Positions 34,412 through 44,899 of a stretch of DNA of 64,000 nt are shown here, in pieces. The stretch's first letter is position 1; every line of letters starts with the position of its first letter. The DNA lies in contig JAWWNJ010000081.1 in the NCBI GenBank assembly GCA_037176885.1, forward strand, positions 558,001 through 622,000, in the 5' to 3' direction. The position numbers and the translations under genes were made by a program. This stretch comes from Favolaschia claudopus (Eukaryota > Basidiomycota > Agaricomycetes > Agaricales > Mycenaceae). Below the pieces are notes generated by a model. It was given only the letters and a program-made list of their open reading frames with translations, had not been told where the DNA came from and made no database searches.

Positions 34412-34489
34412 AGAGTTCGAGGAAGGGGGCCAAGGGGAAACCCACTGCGGATAAGCCCCCGGAGAACCGACAAGCACGCCCGCCCGCAG
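34398..34489 (+). other. Candidate alternative intron joining gag to pol
   Basis: GTGAGC at 34398 and CGCCCGCAG ending at 34489 define a 92-nt intron that contains the gag stop. Splicing leaves phase 1 (GAA G) and resumes with GA AAG AAA ATG in the protease frame. Seen in sequence; use of the intron is unproven. Confidence 0.45.
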
Positions 34490-34497
34490 GAAAGAAA

Positions 34498-35661
34498 ATG
34501 GAAGTTGTGATGCCGAAGTTGCCCTATAAACCGAGGACGATACGAAAGCCCGCTGTCGAAGCACAGCCGGCGATCGTGGAGACCAAGGAAAAGGAGCGGG
34601 AGGAGACAGAAGAACAAAATGGCACTCAGCCGCCGGAACTTCCGTATAGGAACGTTCCCCCGGTCAAGCCAGCCAAAAGGCCCAACGAACCTAGAGTTCG
34701 GCCGGCGGGAAATCCGCAGGCGGCGGCCAACGAAAAGAACTACGAGTTGAAGGCGCCCGTAGAGGACCAGGAAGATGAGGAGGTCGAATCCTTGATAAAG
34801 GAGATCTTTGGAAACCTGGAAATAGCACTCCCGCTGGGGAGGCTGTTCGCTCTCAGCCCGAAGTTGCTGCGTCAGGCTAAGGCGTTGCTCTCGAAAAAGA
34901 GAGTCTCGCCTGCTGTTCGAGTCACCCTTGAGCAATTGATTAGCCACGCAGAGAAAGAAGCCGACGAAGATGATGAGTCCTCCAGCGTAGCCTTGGAGGA
35001 CCTCCCTTACGAAGCGTTAGTTCAGGTCTCAACTGTGGCCGATGGACTCATGCCAGCGGGAGCTCTCATCACTGTCGACCCGGCAGTGCAATATTGGCAG
35101 TCGGTAGCCGATGGTGAGCCGGTGAGAGAAATCTTCGTCGCGATCTCCGAAGCTTCTGCTGGGGAATCAGCGGCCCTGAGAGTGGTCTTCCCGCTCATTC
35201 ATGGAGCCGCCGAAGTCGAATGCATTCTGGATGGTGGATCACAGATCGTGTCCATGGCCCTGTCGGTAGCCACCGAGCTGGGAGTCAGCTGGGACCCCGA
35301 TAACTGTATCCACATGATGAGCGCCAACGGGCAAACCGAAAAGTCAGTCGGGTTAGCGAGGAACGTCCCCTTCAGGTTCGGCGATATGACTGTGTACCTA
35401 CAAGTGCATGTTATACGGAACCCGGCATACAAAGTGCTGCTGGGGCGGCCCTTCGAAATTCTGACCGCCAGCGGTATCAAAAATACTTCTGACGGGAACC
35501 AGTTCCTGACTCTGACCGACCCCTCCACTTCGAAGCGGGTGGTCGTCCCTACCTTCCCCAGGGGTCAGCGGCGGCAGGTGCGGCGCGTACAAAACGATGC
35601 GCCACCGGCTGCGCAGACGAGCGGCGAAGAGGAACAAAATTTTCAGAATTCGAGGAGTTGA
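34498..35661 (+). CDS. pol: Pol segment 1: retropepsin-type aspartic protease
   Basis: About 387 aa. The first half is Pro/Glu/Lys-rich. The protease core includes the active-site motif ILDGGSQIVSM (DGGS in place of DTGS, about residue 244), a flap-like HMMSANGQ region and VLLGRPFEIL, the retropepsin ILGR-like motif. It matures Gag and Pol. The frame lies -1 relative to gag and overlaps the next segment by four bases at 35658-35661. Confidence 0.85.
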   Translation: MEVVMPKLPYKPRTIRKPAVEAQPAIVETKEKEREETEEQNGTQPPELPYRNVPPVKPAKRPNEPRVRPAGNPQAAANEKNYELKAPVEDQEDEEVESLIKEIFGNLEIALPLGRLFALSPKLLRQAKALLSKKRVSPAVRVTLEQLISHAEKEADEDDESSSVALEDLPYEALVQVSTVADGLMPAGALITVDPAVQYWQSVADGEPVREIFVAISEASAGESAALRVVFPLIHGAAEVECILDGGSQIVSMALSVATELGVSWDPDNCIHMMSANGQTEKSVGLARNVPFRFGDMTVYLQVHVIRNPAYKVLLGRPFEILTASGIKNTSDGNQFLTLTDPSTSKRVVVPTFPRGQRRQVRRVQNDAPPAAQTSGEEEQNFQNSRS

Positions 35662-38039
35662 TTAACCATCAAGGAGAGTTAGCGGTTCAGATAGAACTGG
35701 ACGAGAATAATGTTCCTAGAATTTGCGCTTTGATGAAATCTGGAGAAGAGGGGTTTTCGATGGCCGAGACGAAAATGGCCTACCTAGCGGCTGCCATGCC
35801 AGAAGTTGATGACAAACCCGCTGCTCAGCTATTTCAGGAATATAATGAGCAGCTGACAGAAGGAAAGAACGTCGGCGAATCCTATGTAGCCATCGTAGCT
35901 AATATAACGGATAAAGTCAGAGAGAAACTGAAGGACCCAGCCGCTGTGTTCATGACAGCCGGTGCCGATGTTGAGTCGCTCAAACAGGAGCGGTCTCGGC
36001 ATTCAGCGGGGGAGCGCTGTCAGTGCTGCGACTACGCCGACTGGGTGGTGCCCGGGTTCGAACACAACGAAACGAAAGTGGTGTTGATGGAGGAAATCGT
36101 TCCCGAGGATCACCCGCCTGAAGTCGAGGTGAAGGAGGTGTTCTCGAAGAAATATAAGCCGGTAGCGCTGAAAGTAAAGCCGGTCCTCGAGCCGCTCCCT
36201 CCCGAGTTCAGGATAGAAAGAAATATCATTGGGGATCCGCTGCAGAATCTCGTCCCGCTAGACCCTCACCCGCCAGAGTTCGTTCCCGTAGGGAGGTACA
36301 CAGCGGAAAGGAAAGCGGTAGTGGACGAACTGCATAATGATGGGTTCCTGAATGATGAAGAGATGAAGCTGGTTCATCACATGTTATCTATACACGAAAA
36401 TACAGTAGCATGGGATGACAGTGAACGAGGAACTTTCAGGACGGATTTCTTCCCGCCAGTCAAGTTCCCGGTGAAAGCAGACCATAAGGTCTGGGTGGAA
36501 AGAAATATTCCCATCCCGCCGGGACAACTGGAAGAAGTCTGCAAGGTGCTTAGGGCGAGTATCGACGCCAATATCTACGAACCATCCAACGGCTCGTACC
36601 GCACGAAGTACTTTGGAGTTCTGAAGAGTGATAAGAAGTCAATTCGGTTAGTGCATTCGTTGGAGCCGCTGAACGCGGTAACCATTGCGCACTCTGGGGT
36701 GCCTCCCGGCGCCGCGGATCTAGCCGAACATTTCGCAGGAAGGGCTTGTGGGTCCACGTTTGATCTTTATTCTGGGTACAACCACCGGCTGATTGACCCG
36801 GAATCTCGAGATTACACGACCTTCCAAACTCCGTTTGGGGCGCTTCGATTGGTAAGATTGCCGCAGGGTTGGACCAACTCTGTGCCGATCTTCCACGAAG
36901 ACGTAACCTACATCCTGCGAGACGAAATTCCTGCGGTTACCCGGCCGTATATAGATGACGTGCCTGTCGCCGGCGGCTTCACTCGATACGAAAAGCCTGA
37001 CGGGACGTACGAGACCATCCCTGAGAACCCGCTGATAAGGGTCTTTGTGTGGTTACACTTGGTAGACTGCAACCGGGTACTTACCCGGCTAGCCTATTCT
37101 GGGGCGACTGTAAGCGGGAAGAAGTTGCAGATTTGCCGGGGAACCTTTAAGGTGGTCGGCCATGTCTGCTCATACGAGGGCATGCGCCCGGATGAAGATA
37201 GAATCGGCGTCATTGAGCGTTGGGGCCCGCTGAAGGATTTCCACGATGTGAAAGCCTTTCTGGGAACTGTGGGCGTTATGAGGATGTTCATCCAAGACTA
37301 CACGGTCAAAGCTGAACCAATTCAGAAGCTCACCCGGAAAGAAGTCATATTCGAGTGGGGCCCGCCCCAAGACGCCTGCATGAAAGTTCTGAAGAAGGCT
37401 TTGCGAGAATGTCCCGCGCTTAGACCTATAAGATATGAATGGGACACCGAAGTGGTGCTGGCGGTTGATACGTCGTACCTTGGAGTTGGAGTGCATGTGT
37501 ACCAGCGGGATCCTTTGGACCTAAATAAGCGGTACTATGCCCGCTTCAGCTCCATACCTTTGAATGAACGGGAGTCGAGGTATTCTCAGCCCAAGCGGGA
37601 ATTGTTTGGCTTGAAGAGGGCGCTAGACCACATGCAATACTGGCTGTTGGGCTGCCGCAAGCTGGTCGTCGAGACCGACGCTCAGTACCTCAAAGGCATG
37701 TTGGATCACCCGGGAATGGGACCCAACGCTACGATCAACCGCTGGATCGAGGAGATCTTAATGTTTCATTTCACTCTGAAGCATGTACCGGGCAAGACTT
37801 TCGGGCCAGATGGACTCTCCCGCCGGCGTATTCAGCCGGGGGATCCAGAGTATGATCACCCAGAAGACGAGTTCGATAATAACGAGCCGCCGGGTCTTCA
37901 TCCTGAAAGTAGTGCTTGGCCGCCTCTCAAGAATTTCGAGGATTTCAAGCACGATATTGACACCCGAGGTGGATATATGGTAGCTGAATTGGCGGGAGAT
38001 GAGGCTCAGTCAGCCGCTGACTTCGAAAACGACGCCTGA
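35658..38039 (+). CDS. pol: Pol segment 2: reverse transcriptase and RNase H
   Basis: No ATG begins this 793-codon frame, so it must be reached by frameshift or splicing from the protease frame. A candidate intron 35564-35646 (GTCAGC...TTTTCAG) fits the phase. RT blocks: YRTKYFGVLKSDKKSIRLVHS, FDLYSGYNHRLIDPESRDYTTFQTPFG, LPQGWTNSVPIFHEDV and the catalytic YIDD (about residue 430). RNase H: AVDTSYLGVGVHV, RYSQPKRELFGLKRAL and VVETDAQYLKGML, then HVPGKTFGPDGLSRR. All catalytic acidic residues are present. The TGA stop sits in a perfect palindrome ACGCCTGAACAGGCGT (38032-38047). Confidence 0.9.
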   Translation: MINHQGELAVQIELDENNVPRICALMKSGEEGFSMAETKMAYLAAAMPEVDDKPAAQLFQEYNEQLTEGKNVGESYVAIVANITDKVREKLKDPAAVFMTAGADVESLKQERSRHSAGERCQCCDYADWVVPGFEHNETKVVLMEEIVPEDHPPEVEVKEVFSKKYKPVALKVKPVLEPLPPEFRIERNIIGDPLQNLVPLDPHPPEFVPVGRYTAERKAVVDELHNDGFLNDEEMKLVHHMLSIHENTVAWDDSERGTFRTDFFPPVKFPVKADHKVWVERNIPIPPGQLEEVCKVLRASIDANIYEPSNGSYRTKYFGVLKSDKKSIRLVHSLEPLNAVTIAHSGVPPGAADLAEHFAGRACGSTFDLYSGYNHRLIDPESRDYTTFQTPFGALRLVRLPQGWTNSVPIFHEDVTYILRDEIPAVTRPYIDDVPVAGGFTRYEKPDGTYETIPENPLIRVFVWLHLVDCNRVLTRLAYSGATVSGKKLQICRGTFKVVGHVCSYEGMRPDEDRIGVIERWGPLKDFHDVKAFLGTVGVMRMFIQDYTVKAEPIQKLTRKEVIFEWGPPQDACMKVLKKALRECPALRPIRYEWDTEVVLAVDTSYLGVGVHVYQRDPLDLNKRYYARFSSIPLNERESRYSQPKRELFGLKRALDHMQYWLLGCRKLVVETDAQYLKGMLDHPGMGPNATINRWIEEILMFHFTLKHVPGKTFGPDGLSRRRIQPGDPEYDHPEDEFDNNEPPGLHPESSAWPPLKNFEDFKHDIDTRGGYMVAELAGDEAQSAADFENDA

Positions 38040-38099
38040 ACAGGCGTGGGCTTATACCCGCCTTAGTAAGGAATACAGTTTTCGAAGGTCTTCTCTCAG

Positions 38100-39748
38100 T
38101 CAAAGGGGGACGACAAGCCAGCAGGCGAGCCGCTGATCCCTGACCTCGAATTGAAGTACGACCCGACGAAGCGGGAACCGTATTCTGAAGACCAACGATC
38201 GGTAGCGGCGAAGCTAGCGGACGAGCGGCTGCTCCTCATGAAGGAATGGCGGCGAAACACCCTGGCTCGCCCGGATGGCATGAACGACAAAGAGTATAAA
38301 GCTTCTTGCGATTCGCCACCGGCTTCTTCGAGGATGCAGATGGAAAACTCTATCATAAATCCACAACGGGGAGCGCACATCAGTTGGTGGTAGACAAAGA
38401 ACACCGAATGTATATGATGCGAGCGGCTCATGATAGCCTAGCTCATCGCGGCGTCTTTGCTACCAAATCCTTGATAGAAATGCGCTTCTGGTGGCCTGAG
38501 ATGGAGCGGGATGTCACTTGGTACATTAAGACTTGCGAATTGTGTCAATTGAGGCAAAGGACTCTATTAAAGATCCCGCCCGTTGTCACTCATACCCCTT
38601 CGCTCTTCCAAGTGGTACACGTCGACGTGATGGTCGTTGGTACTCCTTCCAACGGCTTCAATAAAATTGTCGACGCCCGCTGCTCTCTCAGCAGCTACAT
38701 AGAAGCGCGGCCGATAAAGAACGAGAATGCCAGAACGCTGGCCTTGTTCTTACTTGAAGATGTGATTTGTAGGTGGGGTTGCCCGGAGGAACTGGTGACA
38801 GATAATGCGCCGGCCTTCCTAGCGGCCGTGGCCTACCTCGAGTCTAAATACGGCATAAGAAATATTAGAGTTTCGCCGTATAATTCTCAAGCCAACGGGA
38901 AAGTCGAAAATGGGCACTTCTCGATGAGGCAATCCTTATGGAAAGCCACTGGCGGGAATCCCAGCAAGTGGTACTGGTTCTTCCCGCAGATGTTGTGGGC
39001 TGACCGGGTCACTATTCGACGAGGAACGGGCTGTTCACCCTACTTTATGGTAACGGGCGCACATCCAATCCTCCCGCTGGATATAGAAGAAGCGACTTGG
39101 CTAGTGCATCTGCCCGGCAGGACTCTAACGACCGCTGAATTAATCGGCTATCGAGCCCAGGCTCTGGCTAAGCACGCCACTCACGTCGAACAGATGAGGG
39201 AACGGGTCACCGACGAGAAACGAGCGAATCTGCGCCGGTACGAGATAGCGCATAAACATACTATCGAAGATTACCATTTCGAGCCGGGAGACTTGGTGCT
39301 CATCAGGAATACGACCGTTGAGAAATCGCTGAATACGAAGATGGCCGCCAGATACCTGGGACCAGTAATTATCATCCGGCGTACGAAAGGTGGAAGTTAT
39401 ATCGTAGCGGAGATGGACGGCTCTGTCTTTCAATCGAAGATTGCTCAGTTCAGAGTGGTCCCCTTCGAGCAGCGGCGCTCTATCAAGCTGCCCGCTGACA
39501 TTCACGACTTAATCGACCTCTCGGCAGAGACGCTAGAAAAGATGGTCCAGGAGGAAGACGGTTATTCTGGAGATGACTTCCAATTCGGGAATGTGAGGTT
39601 AACCCCCAGCGGGACGGCTGACGAAGAGCCGGCTCTGCAGGAGGCCTTGCCCGAGGAAGAAGAAGAGGAAGAGGAACCTGACACGGATGAGCCGCTGCCT
39701 TTCAAACGGAAGACTCGTTCTGCCACGAAAGCCGCTGCGCGGAAATGA
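38100..39748 (+). CDS. pol: Pol segment 3: integrase, with one frame break
   Basis: From 38100 (after an acceptor CTCTCAG) a frame encodes LKYDPTKREPYSEDQRS to about 38297. Homology then continues in the -1 frame from 38306 to a stop at 39748. The integrase has an HHCC zinc domain (HDSLAHRG...CELCQ), the DDE triad (VVHVDVMVVG, LVTDNAPAF, NSQANGKVENGH) and a C-terminal GPVIIIRRTKGGSYIV domain. It ends in an acidic run and basic tail (FKRKTRSATKAAARK). The RT and integrase frames are separated by TGA 38037 and TAG 38064. An intron 37980-38099 would remove both. The remaining break near 38300 looks like a one-base deletion or -1 shift. Confidence 0.85.
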
Positions 39749-39970
39749 ATTACTGCTACGATATCTACGTTACATTTTGAAACGGGATTCGAAGTCCTTG
39801 AGTAATTGTATTGTCTGCATCTCCCGCCAGTGCGCTGCGAACAGGTTGCGCACCCGGGGAGTGTGTGGCGGCCAGCAGAAGGATGAGCCGTGAGGTGTCC
39901 GAAACGATTGAGCCAGTACCGAGGATTCTGAAGAAAGGGGGACCCGCTGGGGGAGCTCTTTAGGAACGAG

Positions 39971-41211
39971 TCAGGGAACATGAGCATCGACGCCGGCAGA
40001 GGAGGACTCGGGGAAGTCGCGAAGGCGAGCCGAGATCTTCTCTCCTTCGTCGAGGAGCTGCTCGCGCCGGGCCAGAGAGCTACGAAGGTTCTCGTGGATG
40101 ACCGCCAGCTCGACCATGATGAAATACATCCGCTTGCGCAAGGCAAGGTGGTTGCTCATGAACTCGGTACCCATCTCGACGACGCTAGCGGCCTCATCGA
40201 CAACAGCACCTGAAGCGGGTGCCGAAGCGTAAAACTCAGCCGTTGCTGTAATAACATTCAGCGGGAAACCACTGACAATGGACGGGAAACTCACCGTTGG
40301 TGAGGAAGGAGTCCTCGTGGAACGGGACGTTGTCGATGCGAGCGCGCTTGTTGCCTTTGCCCTTCTTAGCGGGGGCTGGGCTATGCTGAAAGATTGAAAT
40401 GAATGACAGAAGCTAAAGCAGAAATAACGTGCAACTTACAGCGCGCGCACCCTTCTTGCCCGCCATGGCTGATTTAGCCTTGGGACCGGTAGGGGGAGCC
40501 TTGGGAGCGGGGAGATGCTCATCGTCAACGAGCATCTGGGTGAACAAACACCCAACGGCGATGATAGAAGTGTCAATCGTCAGCTCTACACAGGCCAGCT
40601 GTTAAACGAAAGAACGAACCTCGTCAGCACCAAGGGTGGTGAGAGCGGGCGATGGGGCACGAACGGTGCCTTCGTCCTCGTCCTCAGACTCAGGTTCACC
40701 CTGGGACCGCCCGCGAGTACTCTTCTAGCGGGGGATGATTGTGAGTCAATGGTGAGCACGACAATAAAAGTTAGTGAAACCGACCCGGGTCCCCTTGGAA
40801 GAAGAAACGGTGGAGACGGGCGGGATCGCCTTCTTGGAACGGTCTTCGTGAATGGCCTTGGTGATCCGCCGCAGGGCATCGTACCCAGCGGGGAAGGTCA
40901 CGTCCCGTTTACCATCCGGGTCGTACAAGGAGTGGTAATATTCACGCGAGGTGAAGATTGCCTCACGAAGAACCGCGCTCTTGTCTTCCAAAATGAAAGG
41001 CATGAGCGGGGGAAGGCGCGCCTACGAACGAAAGAATAATGTTAACAAAACGAGACTGGTCAATGTAGCCGGCGGCTCTTACGAGAATCTCGGCGACGTC
41101 CTTGAGCTGGTTTTTACGAGACTCGGGCGGCGAATACTTGACGAGGTTGGCGGCAACGTCCATAGCCTTGAGGAAATCGGCTTTGACGGTGTTGTAATCG
41201 TTTTGAGACAT
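39971..41211 (-). CDS. Cargo gene G: 310-aa coiled-coil protein, counterpart of gene C
   Basis: Six exons (41083-41211, 40785-41021, 40620-40724, 40440-40535, 40295-40385 and 39971-40245) join in phase to 310 aa. Exon 1 is 129 nt with a phase-0 intron, identical to gene C in Element 1. The N-terminal domain carries LVKYSPPESRKNQLKDVAEIL and EDKSAVLREAIFTSREYYHSLYD. A Ser/Glu/Asp-rich middle, a Lys-rich patch (KKGKGNKRARIDN) and a long amphipathic helix (SNHLALRKRMYFIMVELAVIHENLR) follow. There is no zinc knuckle. The gene is antisense to Element 2 and ends 220 bp from the integrase stop, convergent with pol. Two introns contain AGCGGG. The family is unknown. Confidence 0.78.
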
Positions 41212-41632
41212 TTTGGAGGAAGCAGAGTAAAGACAGTAGACGAGGCTGGGGGGTATATCCTGTCCGCCCGCTGCTTCTTATACTCGAGCGGCCGTAATTA
41301 ACGCCGTAAGGATAATTTGGACGAAATTTGGTCAACGGCCGAACTTGGATTACCATTTATGGTAGATGCACCCGCCGGTGGCGCAGAAAATTATTTCAAA
41401 CGCACCCGATCGTTCCGTGGCACGAAAATTTGCTGCCGGGGAACCTGAATTTCCTCTGATCGATCAACTGAGGACAGTTGAGATTTCTGAAAGGGGGAGA
41501 GGTGGGTCACCTAGCACGTCATTTGAGGGCAGCGGGCACATCTTTACCAAGAAATAAATGTTTCCAAGGCCTCACATGGGGCGGGAGCGTGTGTTATCGG
41601 AACGAACTATCCGAAAGTACATGTGCCTGTAT

Positions 41633-42261
41633 CTACACTGCCCGCATCCTAGCCGGAAGATCCAGGAAAAGATTATTGGCGAGAACGTCTAACCGCTCGC
41701 GGATAACAGCAACATACGCAGCCGGGAGATTAGCCGTTTTGGCCTCCTGAAGAAGATGGAAAACCAAGCGGGCCTCGAAGTAAAAAGACAGCCGTTGGGC
41801 TGCCTCTGCGACGTTCCGCCCGACGATTACAGAATGGTATTGTTGCCAGAATGGGAACTGCGCCAGGGTCCCCTCATGAAGGACGTCCCAAGCAGCTAGC
41901 TGTTCCTTCGTAGCCGCTAGAAGCGAGCGGGGAATCAGTTGTGGCGCAACAGATGAGAAAGAAGTCGTCACTTACGATCGGGACCCTCTTTGAAACGGTG
42001 CCGGCGGGCAGCAATTTCATCGGCCAGCTCAGCGGTCTGGGTGTACGAGCAGTTGTGCTTCAGCAAGTAACAGCGGGTGCACGGCGCTCCCCACTCAGTA
42101 AACTCGCAATGAGAACGGGCGTTGAGGCACGCAGAGCATACCCGGCCAGGCTGCCGAATGATGAGGAATTACCCGAGGCAAAATGTTCAGGAACGTACAT
42201 AGTACTCCCTGAGCGGGCCGACGGGGTCATTCGGGAAGAGTGGATGTTCCAGCAAAGACAT
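41633..42261 (-). CDS. Cargo gene H: small six-cysteine cluster protein (173 aa)
   Basis: Exons 42199-42261, 41976-42150 and 41633-41916 (intron phases 0 and 1) give 173 aa. Exon 2 encodes residues 26-55 with CSACLNARSHC, EFTEWGAP and CTRCYLLKHNC: spacing CX2CX6CX8CX2CX6C, as in Zn2Cys6 clusters. Exon 3 is a helical domain (AEAAQRLSFYFEARLVFHLL) matching gene B of Element 1. It is the first of three tandem paralogues H, K and J with the same three-exon plan. Intron 2 holds GAGCGGGG. DNA binding is inferred from the cluster. Confidence 0.78.
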
Positions 42262-42542
42262 GAGTAGACGACTGAAGCAAATGGGACCTTCCCGCCAGCT
42301 TAAATATCTCTCTGAGACCTGGCGGGAGACCCAAAAACAGAGATCGACAGCGGGACTCATTGCACCCGATGCTCCCGGAAGATCCGCAATACATGTGGAA
42401 TATCCAACGAGGTGCTGAGCTCCCGCTGGGCAAAAACACGAGGAAGCTTTGGTTTCTAAGAAGCCTTCCTAATCGGGCAGCTTGAAACAGAGTTTTAAAG
42501 ATGCAAGTTCGTTTGACAGTGGGAATATATTTCCTACTACGC

Positions 42543-43213
42543 TTACGGCCCGATGAACATGACGGGCGGGAGCCTTGCGCCGGACTGGAGGGCTACAGCG
42601 TCTAACCTATCCCGGAGGAGATCTACAATTTCCTTTCGTACGCCCGCCCCCTTCGCGTCAAACCACAGTCCGTACAAGAAGCGTAGCTGGCCAAACCCAA
42701 GGGTGCCGAGCATGGACCTGGCGGCGAGGATGGTGCAAGTACGCACGTCAATGTATCTCTTCTCGTCGAGCCGGGCACCGGCAGCCCGGGCGTACCAGTC
42801 AAACTGAGCGATCCGTCCGGCGGAGGGAGCTAAAATTCACTAAGACCCCCGCTGGAGGTATAAAGATAGAAAGCAGACTTACCTGGCCGAGAGGCTAGGA
42901 GAGTGTCGCGACGACGGCTGTTCTCGGCCTGCCAGACGGACTTCTTAGTGTAGCAGCACAAGGCGGCGCGGCCTATGAACATGCAGCTGAGGCAGGCTTC
43001 ACCCCACTGAATCCAGATGCAATGGCGGTAGTTCTTGAGGCAGCACTGGCATTCGTACTCCGGCTAAGAAGAGGCACCCGTCAGCGGGAGAGCACCAGGA
43101 AAGAACGAAAGACCCACAAACTGAGCTTGAAGTACGAGCTGGTACTCTGAGGGACCGGTGAAGCTCCTAAAGCGTTCTGAGTAAAAAGTCGCTGCCAAAG
43201 AAAAGGCGGGCAT
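42543..43213 (-). CDS. Cargo gene K: small six-cysteine cluster protein (187 aa)
   Basis: Exons 43118-43213, 42883-43063 and 42543-42829 (phases 0 and 1) give 187 aa. Residues 37-68 carry the cluster (CQCCLKNYRHC, IWIQWGEA, CLSCMFIGRAALC), spacing CX2CX6CX8CX2CX8C. The Trp-Gly pair before the fourth Cys is shared with H and J. The C-terminal helical domain (AQFDWYARAAG, LGTLGFGQLRFLYGLWFDAKG) resembles the others only loosely. The first-exon donor is GTGGGT. Both introns contain the AGCGGG motif in one orientation. The gene is tandem to H (280 bp) and J (170 bp). Confidence 0.75.
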
Positions 43214-43385
43214 CGCTCGAAGGACTCACTGGGCACCGGCCGCTATAAGTAAAACCTATAGCCGACGGGTGAGTACCACCGGCTGCCGGACCAAAAGCTC
43301 AGAAGGAATCAGACATCACGATAACGGCTTGCGACCGGGCAAAGAGATTTATTTGACCCTAACGGGGAAAAGCTACTAGCCTGGG

Positions 43386-44128
43386 TTACCGCTCGAAGGT
43401 CTGGCGGCGCGTGCCTTGGGCCAAGGGCACGACGGTCGGAACATTAGAGTCCCGTCGCCTGATATCATGGAGCAGGATAGCTGCGTCGACGTCGCACTGG
43501 GCATGGATCGAGCGATCCTGGGTACGCCACTCGCGTAAAACTCGAGATAGGATGTTGTAGAAATACAGCCGCCGGCTGGAGTGAGCGGCGTGGTTTAGGT
43601 CGTGAGCAATGTCCCAGTCACGAAGGTCGCCAGCAAATTCCTCCCGCCGACGCAAGAAGTCAGCGGGCTCACCGTCCACCGAGCCTATAAACATATCGGG
43701 GCTCAAGCCGCCGAGGCGCAAGTGGTACCAGAGTTCGAGGAATGCAAGGTCGTATAAAGTGCCGCCTGAATGGAATAAGAAAGATGAGGATTTGAAGAGC
43801 GGCAGGACCTACCGCTGCGATAGATGAAAAGTGTCGGAAAGGCTGAAGATGGGTAGGTATACTTGAACCAATCCACCCCGGCGAACAAGCATTTGGGGAC
43901 CTTCGCCTCCCGGCACCTAGTGCACTTAGAGCCCCAGTGAAGAAATTCACAATCTTCGCCGGCGTCACTACAAGGCGTGCAGACGAGATTCGGCTAGCGG
44001 CTGGTTGGACTTGGCGCAGAAGTGTGTTGAGGACAGCCTACCACAGTATAGATCTTGCGCACAAAGTCTTGACTGACCACCGGGAAGAAATGGTAGTCGA
44101 TTAAGACTTCACCTATGGGCTGGGGCAT
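43386..44128 (-). CDS. Cargo gene J: small six-cysteine cluster protein (215 aa)
   Basis: Exons 44042-44128, 43813-43993 and 43386-43765 (phases 0 and 1) give 215 aa. Exon 2 has the same length (181 nt) as in gene K. It holds the cluster at residues 34-64 (CTPCSDAGEDC, EFLHWGSK, CTRCREAKVPKC), spacing CX2CX6CX8CX2CX7C. Exon 3 is Arg/Asp-rich and helical (FLRRREEFAGDLRDWDIAHD). Shared exon plan, phases and cluster show that H, K and J arose by tandem duplication. No stop or frameshift is seen. Confidence 0.76.
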
Positions 44129-44899
44129 GACGATTGAAGGAAAAAGATGGTTTGATTGGCTATCTACCCCTATCGACTATACAAGTACGGTAGCGGGCAG
44201 CTCGGGCCGCCGTGCCAGTCCTACTCTACGTTATCACTCTTACGAGACCAGCGGGAGAAATGAGGAACTAGCCACCCGGTGGAGTCCGAGGGCAGCCGCT
44301 GATAGCTGGATGAGATGCCGCGGGCAATCCCCGCCATCTGATGACCCCGGTGATAAGCACCCTTGCCGCTCGGCATGTTGAAAAACTCGAAGGGTTCACT
44401 GTCAAGCTCGCTCACTAAGTTCTACTCAGCTGGCGGGCGAGGCACTTGGCCAGAATCGCTCGCTTCAGACTCTTACAAGAGGCTCTAGCCGGGAATTCTG
44501 ACTTGGAACTTAAATTGAACTTAAAAGTTTTTCACACTAGGAAGAGCATCGTAAAGAATTTTTATTTTCATCGGCTCTTTGGCCGGCACAAGATGCTATT
44601 TACTATGGGGCATTTAATTTTTATTTGGGGGTCATGGCGGGTGGAATTCCACCAGGCCATGACCGTTTGCAACCAGCGGGGTTATGGGACCCGTGCCCGT
44701 AGTTTTTGATGATTTTTGGGGGCCGCTCGGCCCCCGCGATTATGAATACAGAAATATTTCTGAAGAAAGAAGTCAGTGGAAGCTGGGTACAGCGGGAAAA
44801 CTGGGCAAGTGCTTACTTGCCGCCCGCCCACCCACGAGGAAAGTCTGAAGTTGAGGGTTAGCAGAGGAATGAAGAAAGGTTCAAGTCGAACTTACCGGC

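Noticed and set aside
34236..34454. Short plus-strand frame spanning the end of gag
   Set aside because: It overlaps Gag in another frame and has no independent support; better explained as a shadow of the gag-pol joint.
38031..38050. Selenocysteine-type or programmed readthrough at TGA 38037
   Set aside because: A second in-frame stop follows at 38064, so readthrough alone would not reach integrase.
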